From Actinomycetes bacterium (GTDB lineage Bacteria > Actinomycetota > Actinomycetes > Mycobacteriales > Mycobacteriaceae), in contig JAEWRC010000226.1 of assembly GCA_023460175.1 (NCBI GenBank), positions 12,089 to 76,088 on the forward strand: a stretch of 64,000 nucleotides of DNA, given 5' to 3'. The position numbers and the translations under genes are program-made. Under the pieces are notes generated by a model. The model worked only from the letters and a program-made list of their open reading frames with translations. It had not been told where the DNA came from and made no database searches. Positions 44,383 through 54,032 of the stretch are shown here, piece after piece. Every line of letters begins with the position of its first letter. Positions within the stretch are counted from its first letter, which is position 1.

Positions 44383-45381
44383 ATGAGTACGTGCAACGAG
44401 ACCGCGGCCGCCATGACCATGCCCGGCAAGGGCATCCTCGCCGCCGACGAGAGCATCGGCACCATGTCGACGCGACTCGAGCAGGTGGGTGTGGTGCCGA
44501 CCGCCGAGAGCCGCCGCGACTATCGCGAGCTGTTGGTGACCACGGCCGATCTGGCGGCGGGGGTATCGGGCGTCATCCTGTGCGAGGAGACCCTGGGACA
44601 GGTGTTCAGCGACGGCCGCCCCTTCCCCGAGGCGATCCGGACGTTCGGCATCCTGCCGGGCATCAAGGTCGATACCGGGGCCAAACCGTGCCCGGGCCTG
44701 CCGGGAGAAACCATCACCGAGGGGCTGGATGGGCTGCCTGCCCGACTGGCCGGCTACGCCGAGGCGGGTGCGGTATTCGCCAAATGGCGCGCGGTGTTCA
44801 CGATCACCGAGGAAAGACCCAGCTGGGGCGCCATCGCGGCGAACGCCAGTGCGCTGGCCCGGTATGCCGCGGCGTGTCAGGAGGCCGACCTGGTTCCGAT
44901 TGTCGAACCGGAAGTCCTGATGTCGGGTGAACACAGCCTCGAGCGCTGCGCCGAAGTCACGGCGAGCGTGCATGCCGCGGTACGCCAGCAACTCCGCGCG
45001 ATGAACGTGGGCCTGGCCGGGATTGTGCTCAAGCCCAACATGGTGATCGAGGGCGAGGATCATCCGGTCCGGGCCACCCCGGAACAGGTGGCCGAGGCCA
45101 CCGTCGCCGTGCTCCGGGCCTGGCCGGCCGAGCTGGCCGGGGTGGCGTTCCTCTCTGGCGGGCAGGAGCCCGAGCGGGCCACCGCCAACCTCGCGGCGAT
45201 GCAGAGCCACAACACGCCGTGGCCGCTGACATTCTCGTTCGGCCGAGCGCTGGTGTCGCCGGCGCTGGCGGCCTGGCACGGTGACGAAGGTTTGGTCGAG
45301 GCCGGACAGCGGGCGCTGGCCAGTCATGTCGCGGCGAACGCCAACGCGCTACGGGGCCGCGAGAGGCTTCAACCGGCGTGA
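44383..45381 (+). CDS. cbbA: Class I fructose-bisphosphate aldolase
   Basis: Condenses triose phosphates to fructose-1,6-bisphosphate (or sedoheptulose-1,7-bisphosphate) in the CBB cycle; 332 residues. The Schiff-base lysine is K217 in GIVLKPNMV, with GKGILAADES at the N-terminus and GVAFLSGGQEPERAT near the end. Class I aldolases are unusual for mycobacteria, whose housekeeping enzyme is class II. GGAGCTCCG precedes ATG 44383. Its last 13 bp overlap the convergent histidine kinase gene. Confidence 0.93.
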   Translation: MSTCNETAAAMTMPGKGILAADESIGTMSTRLEQVGVVPTAESRRDYRELLVTTADLAAGVSGVILCEETLGQVFSDGRPFPEAIRTFGILPGIKVDTGAKPCPGLPGETITEGLDGLPARLAGYAEAGAVFAKWRAVFTITEERPSWGAIAANASALARYAAACQEADLVPIVEPEVLMSGEHSLERCAEVTASVHAAVRQQLRAMNVGLAGIVLKPNMVIEGEDHPVRATPEQVAEATVAVLRAWPAELAGVAFLSGGQEPERATANLAAMQSHNTPWPLTFSFGRALVSPALAAWHGDEGLVEAGQRALASHVAANANALRGRERLQPA

Positions 45382-46574
45382 TCGGCGGCCGCGTCGACCG
45401 GCACGGTCACCGTGACCGTGGTGCCCCAACCAGGGCGGGAACGGACCGATAGCTGGCCGCCGACCAGCTCGGCGCGCTCACTCATCGACAGCATGCCGTA
45501 GCTGGTCGGAGCGCGGTCCGGGGCTGGATCGAAACCGACGCCGTTATCGCTGACCTCTAGGCGCGCCGTGCCGCCATCGTCGACCTCGAACCACACCTTG
45601 GCCGTCATGGCCCGCGCATGCTTGACCACGTTCTGCAGACACTCTTGCGCAATGCGGTACAGCGCCACCTCGACGTGTTCGGGCAATCGCCGGTCGGCCA
45701 GCTCGAGGTCCAGATCGATTTCGGGTATCGACGAAGCCAGACTGGCCAGCCCGCCGACCAGACCGAGATCGTCCAGCACCGGCGGGCGCAGCCCACCGAT
45801 CGCCGCGCGCGCCTCGGCCAGCGTCAGATCCACCAAATCACGGGCCTTCTCCAACTGGTCGGCGGCCTCGGGTCCGTCGGATGCGCCGACCGCCCGCGCC
45901 GCCGCATCGAGTCGGTACGTCAGGCTCACCAGCCGTTGCGAGATCCCGTCATGAATATCGCCTGCCAACCGGCGCCGCTCGGATTCCTGTGCGGCAATCA
46001 CCTGTTCGGCGAAGTTCTCGTGAGCCCGCTCGCGGGCCGCGACCTGGCGGTGCATCCGGGCCTGGTCGAGCGCACCGGCAAGCAGCCTTCCGATCGCGAG
46101 CAACAACTCGATGTCCCGACCCGTGAAGTCATGCCGGGCAACGGTGTGCACGTTCAGCACACCAACCAACCCACCGAGTTCGGTCTGCATCGGTACCGAG
46201 GCCATCGAGGTGAAGTCCGAACCACGCAGCGACGCGATCGGCACATAGCGCGAATCCTCGTCCTTGTTGTCGGTGATCACCACGGGCGCACGATGACTGG
46301 CCACCCAGCCGGACACGCCCTCGCCCAGCGGCATGGTGATCAGACCCACCTGTTCGTCGAACGGGGGCGTCGCACCCGCAAGGGTGAGCGAGCGCCCGGA
46401 ATCGTCCAGCACGTGCACGAAGCACACGTCGGAAGCGGTGACCGAAGTGATCAGCTCCGCGACGGCCGCAGCCAGTGACTCGACTCCCGGGCCGCTCGAG
46501 GTGGCCGCAACGATGCCAAGCAATAGCTCGACCTCGCGATCCTCATCGACCAACCCATGGACCAGGCCGGTCAT
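45369..46574 (-). CDS. GAF-domain sensor histidine kinase (NarX/DevS-like)
   Basis: 401 residues. A GAF domain occupies about residues 25-175 (VCFVHVLDDSGRSLTLAG; LGEGVSGWVASHRAPVV), then HisKA_3 with phospho-acceptor H208 (RRRLAGDIHDGISQRL), then an HATPase domain (RIAQECLQNVVKHA, DNGVGFDP, YGMLSMSERAELVGG). No transmembrane segment, so it senses a cytoplasmic signal; a haem or redox cofactor in the GAF domain is possible. It overlaps the response-regulator stop by 4 bp and lies between CBB genes, so carbon fixation or energy status is a likely theme. Confidence 0.88.
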   Translation of the reverse strand: MTGLVHGLVDEDREVELLLGIVAATSSGPGVESLAAAVAELITSVTASDVCFVHVLDDSGRSLTLAGATPPFDEQVGLITMPLGEGVSGWVASHRAPVVITDNKDEDSRYVPIASLRGSDFTSMASVPMQTELGGLVGVLNVHTVARHDFTGRDIELLLAIGRLLAGALDQARMHRQVAARERAHENFAEQVIAAQESERRRLAGDIHDGISQRLVSLTYRLDAAARAVGASDGPEAADQLEKARDLVDLTLAEARAAIGGLRPPVLDDLGLVGGLASLASSIPEIDLDLELADRRLPEHVEVALYRIAQECLQNVVKHARAMTAKVWFEVDDGGTARLEVSDNGVGFDPAPDRAPTSYGMLSMSERAELVGGQLSVRSRPGWGTTVTVTVPVDAAADHAG

Positions 46575-47242
46575 TGGTAGATGCCTTCACGTAGCGCGGT
46601 GGCGACCGCGGCGGTGCGGTCACCGACGCCCAACTTTCGGTAGATGGAGCGCAGGTGGCTCTTGACCGTCTCGTCACCGATCACGAGTTTGCCTGCGATA
46701 CCGCGATTCGACAGCCCGGCGACCACGAACGCGAGGATCTCGCTCTCCCGCTGGGTCAACCCGTGCCGCGCGCCCGGCCAGAACTCGTCCCGTTGCAGCC
46801 GCGCCGCGGTATCGGCCGCCCGGGCTGCCAGTCCGGCGTCGATGGCGGTCGAACCGGCCTGCACATACTCGAGCTGACGAACCAATTCGTCGCTGCTGAT
46901 GCCTTTCAGCAGATACCCCGACGCACCCGCTCGCAGTGCCTGGAACAGGTACTGCTCATCTTCGTACACCGAGAGCAGAACCACTTTGCGGTCCGGGTCC
47001 CGTTCCCGAATCGTGCGGCACAGATCCAGACCGCTGGCCCCCTGCATGCGTACATCGCAGAGCACGATATCGGGCTGAAGGCTGGCGATGACGCCCAGCG
47101 CATTCTCCGCTCCGACGGCCTCACCGACGACACGGACACGATTCTTGAACGACGCCAACATCGCCTTGAGTCCCTCGATGATCATTTCGTGATCATCGAC
47201 CAGTACCACCCGCACCGGAACTGCCGCCGTTGCCGCCGTCAT
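46571..47242 (-). CDS. LuxR/NarL-family response regulator
   Basis: 223 residues. The receiver domain has acidic DD near VLVDDHEM, phospho-acceptor D63 (DIVLCDVRM), S91 and K113 (YLLKGIS), all intact. A LuxR helix-turn-helix follows (LTQRESEILAFVVAGLSNRG, VIGDETVKSHLRSIYRKLGV). GGTGAACAC precedes ATG 47242. It is translated with the kinase and divergent from the epimerase-transketolase genes, and is the natural candidate for binding the palindrome at 47330. Confidence 0.9.
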   Translation of the reverse strand: MTAATAAVPVRVVLVDDHEMIIEGLKAMLASFKNRVRVVGEAVGAENALGVIASLQPDIVLCDVRMQGASGLDLCRTIRERDPDRKVVLLSVYEDEQYLFQALRAGASGYLLKGISSDELVRQLEYVQAGSTAIDAGLAARAADTAARLQRDEFWPGARHGLTQRESEILAFVVAGLSNRGIAGKLVIGDETVKSHLRSIYRKLGVGDRTAAVATALREGIYQ

Positions 47243-47329
47243 GTGTTCACCATAAACGCGACAGCAAGGAACCGTACGAAGAATTCCTGGCAGGTCACCG
47301 ACCGCACAATTGGGGAACAACCTTCGATT

Positions 47330-47351
47330 CCCCCACTCGGGGGAGTCGCCA
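47330..47351. promoter_or_regulatory. G/C-tract palindrome shared with nuoA promoter
   Basis: CCCCCACTCGGGGGAGTCGCCA lies between the response regulator and the epimerase genes, about 55 bp before the latter. Its core TCCCCC-ACTC-GGGGGA (47329-47344) is a perfect inverted repeat. It matches ACCCCACTACGGGGGATTCG at 23046 apart from a one-base spacer difference and few substitutions. Likely operator for a factor common to nuo and CBB genes. Confidence 0.55.
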
Positions 47352-47405
47352 ACGGGCATACCGTCATAGCGTCGTGAGGCATCCAGCCCTCAGGAGGTTC
47401 TGCTC

Positions 47406-48101
47406 GTGACATCTCCCCCCGCGACCCTGGTCGCATCCGTACTGCCTGCGGATTTCGCCGAACTCGGCCGCGACGTCACCGCGATCGCGGATGCCGGAAT
47501 CGACCGGATCCAATGGGATGTGATGGACGGTGTGTTCGTCCCGAACATGACCTTCGGACCCGATGTCATCGCCGCCTGCAGGGACCGGGTGGACATCGGC
47601 TTCGAAGCCCATCTGATGGTCGACGATCCCGATCCCATGTTGGCGCGCTGGGTCGAGGCCGGGTGCGAGATCGTCATTGTGCACGCCGAGACATGTCGGC
47701 ATCTTCATCGAACCCTTTGCGCCATCGAGGATCTCGGCGCCAAGGCAGGAGTCGCGATCAACCCGGCAACCCCACTGTGCGCCGTGGCCGATGTACTCGA
47801 CCGCACCGATCTGTTGCTCGTGATGACGGTGAATCCCGGCTTCGGCGGCCAACGGTACCTGGCCAGCATGGAATCCAAGATCGCCGCGGCCAGAACGGAA
47901 ATCGATCGACGCGGGCTTCCCATCGAACTCGAGGTCGATGGCGGCATCGGCCCGGCGACCATCGGTCGTGCGGCGCGGGCCGGCGCCGACACATTCTGTG
48001 CCGGGTCGGCCCTGTTCAGCAACTCATCCACCATGTCCGAGCAGGCGGCCGCACTGCGCGCCGCGGCCGGCGAACAGACCGGAAGGCTCGTCGCAGGATG
48101 A
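47406..48101 (+). CDS. cbbE: Ribulose-phosphate 3-epimerase
   Basis: Interconverts xylulose-5-P and ribulose-5-P; 231 residues, TIM barrel. Motifs are ASVLPADFAELGRDV, IQWDVMDGVFVPNMTFGPD (metal His/Asp region), EAHLMVDDPD, VMTVNPGFGGQRY and EVDGGIGPATI. It begins at GTG 47406 behind AGGAGG and overlaps transketolase by 4 bp. Confidence 0.93.
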   Translation: MTSPPATLVASVLPADFAELGRDVTAIADAGIDRIQWDVMDGVFVPNMTFGPDVIAACRDRVDIGFEAHLMVDDPDPMLARWVEAGCEIVIVHAETCRHLHRTLCAIEDLGAKAGVAINPATPLCAVADVLDRTDLLLVMTVNPGFGGQRYLASMESKIAAARTEIDRRGLPIELEVDGGIGPATIGRAARAGADTFCAGSALFSNSSTMSEQAAALRAAAGEQTGRLVAG

Positions 48102-50152
48102 CCACCACCACGACGAACACCGTCACCGCGGCCAACGAACGCAAAACACCTTCCTACTCAGCGGAATTGGATGCGCTGGCGATCAACACCCTGCGCTTCC
48201 TGGCGGCCGATATGGTGGAGGCCGCCAACAGCGGCCACCCCGGGCTCCCGCTGGGGACCAGCACCATCGCCTGGACCCTGTGGTCGCGCTACCTGCGCCA
48301 CGATCCGGCGGACCCGCAGTGGCCGGACCGGGACCGATTCGTGCTGTCCGCGGGCCACGGGTCGGCGCTGCTGTACGCGCTGCTGCACCTGTTCGGCTAC
48401 GACCTGCCGATGTCCGAACTACGCAAGTTCCGCCAACTGGGCTCACGCACACCCGGACACCCCGAGTTCGGCCACACCCCCGGGGTGGAGACCACGACCG
48501 GGCCGCTGGGCCAAGGCATCGCCAACGGGGTCGGGATGGCTCTCGCCGAACGGATGCTGGCCGCGCGGTGCAACACCGCTGAACACACCGTGGTCGACCA
48601 CCGAACCTGGGTGCTCGCCGGCGACGGCGATCTCATGGAGGGGCTCAGCCATGAGGCCGCGTCGCTGGCCGGTCGCCTCGGCCTGGACAAACTGACCGTC
48701 ATCTTCGACGACAACGACATCACCATCGATGGCGCCGCGTCGAACTCGTGCGCCGATGACGCTGCTGCGCGATTCACCGCCTACGGCTGGCGAGTGGTCT
48801 CGGTGCCGGACGGTAACGATGCCGAAGCCCTGGGCCAGGCATTTCGTTCGGCAATGGAGTCCGATGGTCGGCCCACGTTCATCCAGGTCCAGACCACCAT
48901 CGGCTTCGGCGCGCCGGGCGTGGAAGGTACCCCGAAAGCGCACGGCAGCCCGCTCGGCGCGGCCACGCTCGCCGCGATGCGCAAGCGATTCGATTGGCCC
49001 GACCAGTCGTTCCGGGTACCGGATGCGGTCGGCGCCAGCGCGGCTGCGCTCGCCGCCGCCGGGACCATCACACACGCCGAATGGACTCGCATCCACACCG
49101 CCTGGCAGTCGGCCAATCCCGAGCTGGCCGCCGATTTCGCACTGGACCGAATCGCGCTGCCCACCGATGCCGCAGATGCGCTCGGCCGCTGCGCCCGCGA
49201 CGTGGCGGTCGCCGACAGGATGGCCACCAGAAAGGCATCGGGCAAAGCCCTCAACGCCCTGGCCGAAGTCTACCGGGGGCTCGTCGGAGGATCGGCGGAC
49301 CTCGCCGGGTCGACCAATACCGCGATTCCCGGCGGCGATGTCAGCGCCGATGACTTCAGCGGCCGCACGATACATTTCGGCATCCGGGAACACGCGATGG
49401 CGGCCGTGATGAACGGAATGGCGCTGCATCGCGGCCTGCGTCCATTCGGGAGCACCTTTCTGGTGTTCTCCGACTATCTGCGGCCGGCGCTGCGCCTGTC
49501 GGCGTTGATGAAACTGCCCGTCGTCTACATCTTCACGCACGATTCGGTGCACGTCGGGGAGGACGGGCCCACACATCAGCCAATCGAGCAGATCGAGGCG
49601 TTGCGGCTCATTCCGGGGCTGACGGTGCTGCGCCCTGCGGACGCGGCGGAGACCGCGATGGCCTGGCAGCTGGCCGCGGAAAATACCAGTGGGCCAACGG
49701 CACTCATCCTCAGCCGGCAGGATCTGCCGACCCTGGGCGGCGACGGGCTCGACGATATCGGTACCCACGGCGCGCGGATCGTCCGGTCCGGCGGCAAGTC
49801 CGCCGACGTGGTTCTGGCCGCCAGTGGGTCCGAGGTTGGACTTGCCCTCGAGGCCGCCGAAATCCTCGGTGAACGCGGCGTGGCGACCACGGTCGCATCG
49901 GTGATGTGCCGGGAGCGCCTGGAGTGCACATCGCACGGCACGTGGGCCGGGTTCCCGGACGCGCCGGTCGTCTGGATCGAGGCAGGTGTCACCACCGGTT
50001 GGCGGGCGCTGTCGAGCCCCCGCGATCGAGTCGTCGGGATCGAACGCTTCGGAGAGAGCGGACCCGGCGCGGCGGTCGCCGCACACATGGGTTTGACGCC
50101 CGCCGTGGTCGCGGATGTCGCCGAGGATGCACTGTCGGGCCGAACCGGCTGA
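48098..50152 (+). CDS. cbbT: Transketolase
   Basis: Thiamine-diphosphate enzyme for carbon rearrangement in the CBB cycle; 684 residues. Motifs are MVEAANSGHPGLPLG, FVLSAGHGSALLYALLHL, GPLGQGIANGVGMALAER, GDGDLMEGLSHEAASLAG (ThDP/metal), and HDSVHVGEDGPTHQPIEQ. The ATG at 48098 overlaps the epimerase stop. The phosphoribulokinase follows after 15 bp. Confidence 0.95.
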   Translation: MTTTTTNTVTAANERKTPSYSAELDALAINTLRFLAADMVEAANSGHPGLPLGTSTIAWTLWSRYLRHDPADPQWPDRDRFVLSAGHGSALLYALLHLFGYDLPMSELRKFRQLGSRTPGHPEFGHTPGVETTTGPLGQGIANGVGMALAERMLAARCNTAEHTVVDHRTWVLAGDGDLMEGLSHEAASLAGRLGLDKLTVIFDDNDITIDGAASNSCADDAAARFTAYGWRVVSVPDGNDAEALGQAFRSAMESDGRPTFIQVQTTIGFGAPGVEGTPKAHGSPLGAATLAAMRKRFDWPDQSFRVPDAVGASAAALAAAGTITHAEWTRIHTAWQSANPELAADFALDRIALPTDAADALGRCARDVAVADRMATRKASGKALNALAEVYRGLVGGSADLAGSTNTAIPGGDVSADDFSGRTIHFGIREHAMAAVMNGMALHRGLRPFGSTFLVFSDYLRPALRLSALMKLPVVYIFTHDSVHVGEDGPTHQPIEQIEALRLIPGLTVLRPADAAETAMAWQLAAENTSGPTALILSRQDLPTLGGDGLDDIGTHGARIVRSGGKSADVVLAASGSEVGLALEAAEILGERGVATTVASVMCRERLECTSHGTWAGFPDAPVVWIEAGVTTGWRALSSPRDRVVGIERFGESGPGAAVAAHMGLTPAVVADVAEDALSGRTG

Positions 50153-50167
50153 GCCTCGGGCGGATTC

Positions 50168-51112
50168 GTGGTTCGCGGCAAACTGGTCCGATTCCTCGAC
50201 AATCACCGGGGATCTCGTCGGCGGCCGGTGATGCTCGCGATTGCCGGGGACAGCGCCTCGGGCAAGAGTACGGTCGCCGCGGGATTGGTCAACACGCTGG
50301 GGCCGCATCGGTGCCTGTCCATCTCGACCGACGATTACCACCGCTTCGATCGGCTCGAACGCTCGCTCAACGGGATGACTCCCCTGCACCCGGACTGCAA
50401 TCACCTCGACATCCTCGGCCAGCACCTACAGTTGCTCGCCACCGGGCAGTCCGTCCTCAAACCGGTATACGACCACGCCAGCGGGCGGTTGCTGCGTCCT
50501 GTCGTGGTAGATCCCGCCGACTACATCATTGTCGAGGGCCTGCTGCCGTTGCACACCAATCTGTGCCGCGCGTGTTTCGACCTCGCCGTGTATCTCGATC
50601 CGGATGACAATGTCCGTCGGGACTGGAAGACCCAGCGCGACTGCGCGTCTCGCGGGTACACCCCGGATCAGGTGCTGACCGAACTTGCCGACCGGGAGTC
50701 CGACGCGCAGCAATTCGTATTGCCGCAGCGGGCATTCGCCGACCTGGTGGTGCGGTTCGCACCCATCGAGCAGCGCAACGACCCGCCGGATACGCCGCTG
50801 TCGGCGACCCTGCTGCTGCGACCCAACATTCCCCAACCCGATCTCACCTCGGTGCTGCGGCCCGAGATCACCGCCACCATGCACATGGGTCTGGCCAACG
50901 ATCACGACGGGCGCCCGGTGGACAGCCTGCACGTGCACGGCTACGTCGATCCCGAGGAGTCCGCGCGGGCGGAGAAGCTGCTCTGGCGAGCGCTCACCGA
51001 GGACCGGCTCGAGATGACCGACGCGCTCGGTGCGATCGCCGGTGGTCACAGCACCCCGTTGGCGGTGACCCAGATGATGCTGCTGTTCCATCTGCTCAAG
51101 GCGACGCGATGA
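50168..51112 (+). CDS. Second phosphoribulokinase, class II type
   Basis: 314 residues from GTG 50168. The P-loop GDSASGKST is followed by STDDYHRFDR, LNGMTPLHPDCNHLD and KPVYDHASGRLL, then IIVEGLLPLH, and DWKTQRDCASRGYT. This order matches the class II (plant/cyanobacterial/archaeal-like) phosphoribulokinases, not the class I enzyme at 6985; the two are distantly related. It could be a RuBP-forming partner of the local cbbT/cbbE genes or a uridine-kinase-like relative with another pentose substrate. Which is active in CO2 fixation cannot be settled here. Confidence 0.75.
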   Translation: MVRGKLVRFLDNHRGSRRRPVMLAIAGDSASGKSTVAAGLVNTLGPHRCLSISTDDYHRFDRLERSLNGMTPLHPDCNHLDILGQHLQLLATGQSVLKPVYDHASGRLLRPVVVDPADYIIVEGLLPLHTNLCRACFDLAVYLDPDDNVRRDWKTQRDCASRGYTPDQVLTELADRESDAQQFVLPQRAFADLVVRFAPIEQRNDPPDTPLSATLLLRPNIPQPDLTSVLRPEITATMHMGLANDHDGRPVDSLHVHGYVDPEESARAEKLLWRALTEDRLEMTDALGAIAGGHSTPLAVTQMMLLFHLLKATR

Positions 51113-51294
51113 CCCGAGTCGCGCTGAACTCCGGCATCCTCGACGTCGGCGCGCGTTCAGACGAGCTGGCCGTGCAAGATTCGGCTGTCGGTTTACCAGC
51201 GCCACCGCTGCTCGCCGTCCAATGCCGCGCCATCCACCAACATTGCTGGTCGAAAGCTCGGCGACTACGTCCTCCTCAAGGCAACATGGGGTAA
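51109..51294 (+). CDS. Doubtful 61-residue reading frame between kinase and hypA
   Basis: The ATG overlaps the kinase stop (ATGA) and its TAA overlaps the hypA ATG (TAATG), an arrangement typical of translational coupling. The predicted protein (MTRVALNSGILDVGARSDEL onward) shows no recognisable domain, and coding signal is weak. It may simply be a leader that lets ribosomes reach hypA. Confidence 0.3.
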   Translation: MTRVALNSGILDVGARSDELAVQDSAVGLPAPPLLAVQCRAIHQHCWSKARRLRPPQGNMG

Positions 51295-51629
51295 TGCACG
51301 AACTATCGCTGTGTCACGCCATCGCCGGGGTGGTCAAATCGCATACCGCCGGTCGGCAGGTCGATGTCGTGCGGGTCCAAGTCGGCGCCCTGCGCCAGGT
51401 GGTGCCCGAATCGCTGGAGTTCTGCTGGACGTTGGTACGAAGCCATGAGGACATGCCCGAAGCCGAACTCGAACTCGAACTGGTCCCCGCCGAAGTGCGC
51501 TGCGGCCAATGCGGACACCGCGGGGGGCTCGAATCACGCTGGGCGGTGTGCTGTTCTCGATGTCGGAGCGGCGAAGTCGAGGTACTGCGCGGCAATGAGT
51601 TTCTGGTGACGTCACTCGACGTCACGTGA
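51294..51629 (+). CDS. hypA: Hydrogenase nickel-insertion protein HypA
   Basis: Delivers Ni to hydrogenase large-subunit precursors; 111 residues. It begins MHELSLCHAI with the Ni-binding His2. The zinc site is CGQCG with CSRC. No strong ribosome site is seen, consistent with coupling to the preceding short frame. hypB starts 14 bp after its stop. Confidence 0.93.
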   Translation: MHELSLCHAIAGVVKSHTAGRQVDVVRVQVGALRQVVPESLEFCWTLVRSHEDMPEAELELELVPAEVRCGQCGHRGGLESRWAVCCSRCRSGEVEVLRGNEFLVTSLDVT

Positions 51630-51643
51630 CGAAAGGTCTCACT

Positions 51644-52426
51644 ATGGGTCGATTCCACCGCCACGATGACGGTACGGTGCACGATCACGAACATCACGGG
51701 CACGACGGGCACGACGGGCACGACGGGCACGACCACGGCGACCATAGCGGATACGGAACCGGCGCCCAACGCGTGGAGGTGCTCGAATCGATCTTCGCCG
51801 AGAACGACATCCGCGCCGGCATCAACCGCGATCTCCTCGAGGCGAACGGGATCCGCGCCCTGAATCTGATGAGCTCCCCGGGTTCCGGGAAGACCACCGT
51901 GCTGGCGTCCACGCTGGACACCCTGGCCGCCGAGATGGGTATCGGCGTGATCGAGGGCGATATCGCGACCGACCTCGACGCCGCCAAACTGAGTGGTCGC
52001 GGCGCACAGGTATCGTTGCTCAACACCAACAACGGCTTCGGCGGCGAATGCCACCTGGACGCCCCGATGGTAAACCGCGCGCTGGCGGGACTCCGGCTGT
52101 CCGAGCTGGACCTGCTGGTCATCGAGAATGTCGGAAACTTGGTCTGCCCCGCCGAGTTCGACGTTGGCGAACACGCCAAGGCCATGGTCTACTCGGTCAC
52201 CGAGGGTGACGACAAGCCCTTGAAGTACCCGGTGATGTTCCGCGCCGTCGACTTGGTGCTGCTCAACAAGACCGACCTGGTGCCGCACATCGACATCGAT
52301 GTCGGCGATTACATCGCGAGTATTCGCGCGGTCAACCCCGCGGCGACCATCCTGCCGGTCAGCGCCCGGACCGGCGATGGAATGTCAGCGTGGTACGACT
52401 GGGTGCGCAGTTTTGTCGCCGGATAG
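51644..52426 (+). CDS. hypB: Hydrogenase nickel GTPase HypB
   Basis: GTPase powering Ni insertion; 260 residues. A His-rich N-terminus (HRHDDGTVHDHEHHGHDGHD) contains three to four copies of a 9-bp CACGACGGG repeat and should store Ni. GTPase motifs are SSPGSGKTT, EGDIATDLDAAK, VIENVGNLVCPAEFD and NKTDL. GAAAGG precedes ATG 51644; a GTG at 51626 overlapping hypA is the alternative. Its end is 4 bp from the convergent small gene. Confidence 0.95.
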   Translation: MGRFHRHDDGTVHDHEHHGHDGHDGHDGHDHGDHSGYGTGAQRVEVLESIFAENDIRAGINRDLLEANGIRALNLMSSPGSGKTTVLASTLDTLAAEMGIGVIEGDIATDLDAAKLSGRGAQVSLLNTNNGFGGECHLDAPMVNRALAGLRLSELDLLVIENVGNLVCPAEFDVGEHAKAMVYSVTEGDDKPLKYPVMFRAVDLVLLNKTDLVPHIDIDVGDYIASIRAVNPAATILPVSARTGDGMSAWYDWVRSFVAG

Positions 52427-52429
52427 CAC

Positions 52430-52729
52430 TCAGGAGAAGCGCAGCTGGCGCCCACCGCGCTCGGCGGCACGTTTGATCAAGCTCGCGGCAATCTCGGCGC
52501 GACTCCGAGTACGGTGCGAGGCGATGCGCTTGCGCACCACGCCGTCGGCGAAAATTACGACGATGTCCACCGCCCATTGACCGCACTCCTCGACCACGAA
52601 GGTTTCGACTCCATGGGCTTCATCGGCGCAGCTCTCAGGACGCACCGCCGTTGGCCGAGCCTTCCACTCTGCCACCCCTTCGCAGGCGCACTCGCGGATT
52701 GACTGGGACATCTGAAATCCACTGCTCAT
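52430..52729 (-). CDS. Small protein, paralogue of the huc-operon protein
   Basis: 99 residues from ATG 52729 (93 from ATG 52711). The C-terminal half (VETFVVEECGQWAVDIVVIF, ADGVVRKRIASHRTRSRAEI, AASLIKRAAERG) is closely similar to the small huc-operon gene at 34650. The N-terminal part has four Cys (RECACEGVAEW, ESCADEA, EECGQW). It is antisense to its neighbours, convergent with hypB and divergent from hhyS, so it may share the hhyS promoter region. Function unknown. Confidence 0.65.
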   Translation of the reverse strand: MSSGFQMSQSIRECACEGVAEWKARPTAVRPESCADEAHGVETFVVEECGQWAVDIVVIFADGVVRKRIASHRTRSRAEIAASLIKRAAERGGRQLRFS

Positions 52730-52812
52730 CGGCAAAGCATGTCGAAGGAACCGCCATAAGTGAGGGCTACCTATTCGAAACTGGCCGCTCCTGACCTCGC
52801 CTCGGCCAAACT

Positions 52813-52828
52813 TGTGATTGACATCACA
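52813..52828. promoter_or_regulatory. Perfect CRP-type palindrome upstream of hhyS
   Basis: TGTGATTGACATCACA is an exact TGTGA-N6-TCACA site, the consensus of mycobacterial CRP (Rv3676-type) regulators. It lies 97 bp before the hhyS start and 84 bp before the divergent small gene. The N6 spacer reads TTGACA, a consensus -35 hexamer, so binding could occlude or replace sigma-factor contacts. Confidence 0.75.
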
Positions 52829-52925
52829 TGCTTGCCGGGTAGACCCTGGACTAACGCCGCGCAAGTGGGCCGACGGTCGACTCCGGCGGCGCAGGGGCTC
52901 CAGCCCAGCCCCGGGAAGCTGCAGC

Positions 52926-53981
<1,056 letters not shown>

Positions 53982-54032
53982 GTGCCGCGTCGACCAACTG
54001 CCCGATGGACAACTCGAATAGAAGGCACCAAG

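Noticed and set aside
51660..51740. Tandem CACGACGGG repeats as a mobile or CRISPR-like repeat
   Set aside because: They encode the His-Asp-Gly rich nickel-storage tail of HypB; no spacers or cas genes.
52829..52860. Possible DosR box near GGGTAGACCCTGGAC upstream of hhyS
   Set aside because: Hhy is DosR-linked in M. smegmatis, but the sequence does not match the DosR palindrome well enough.
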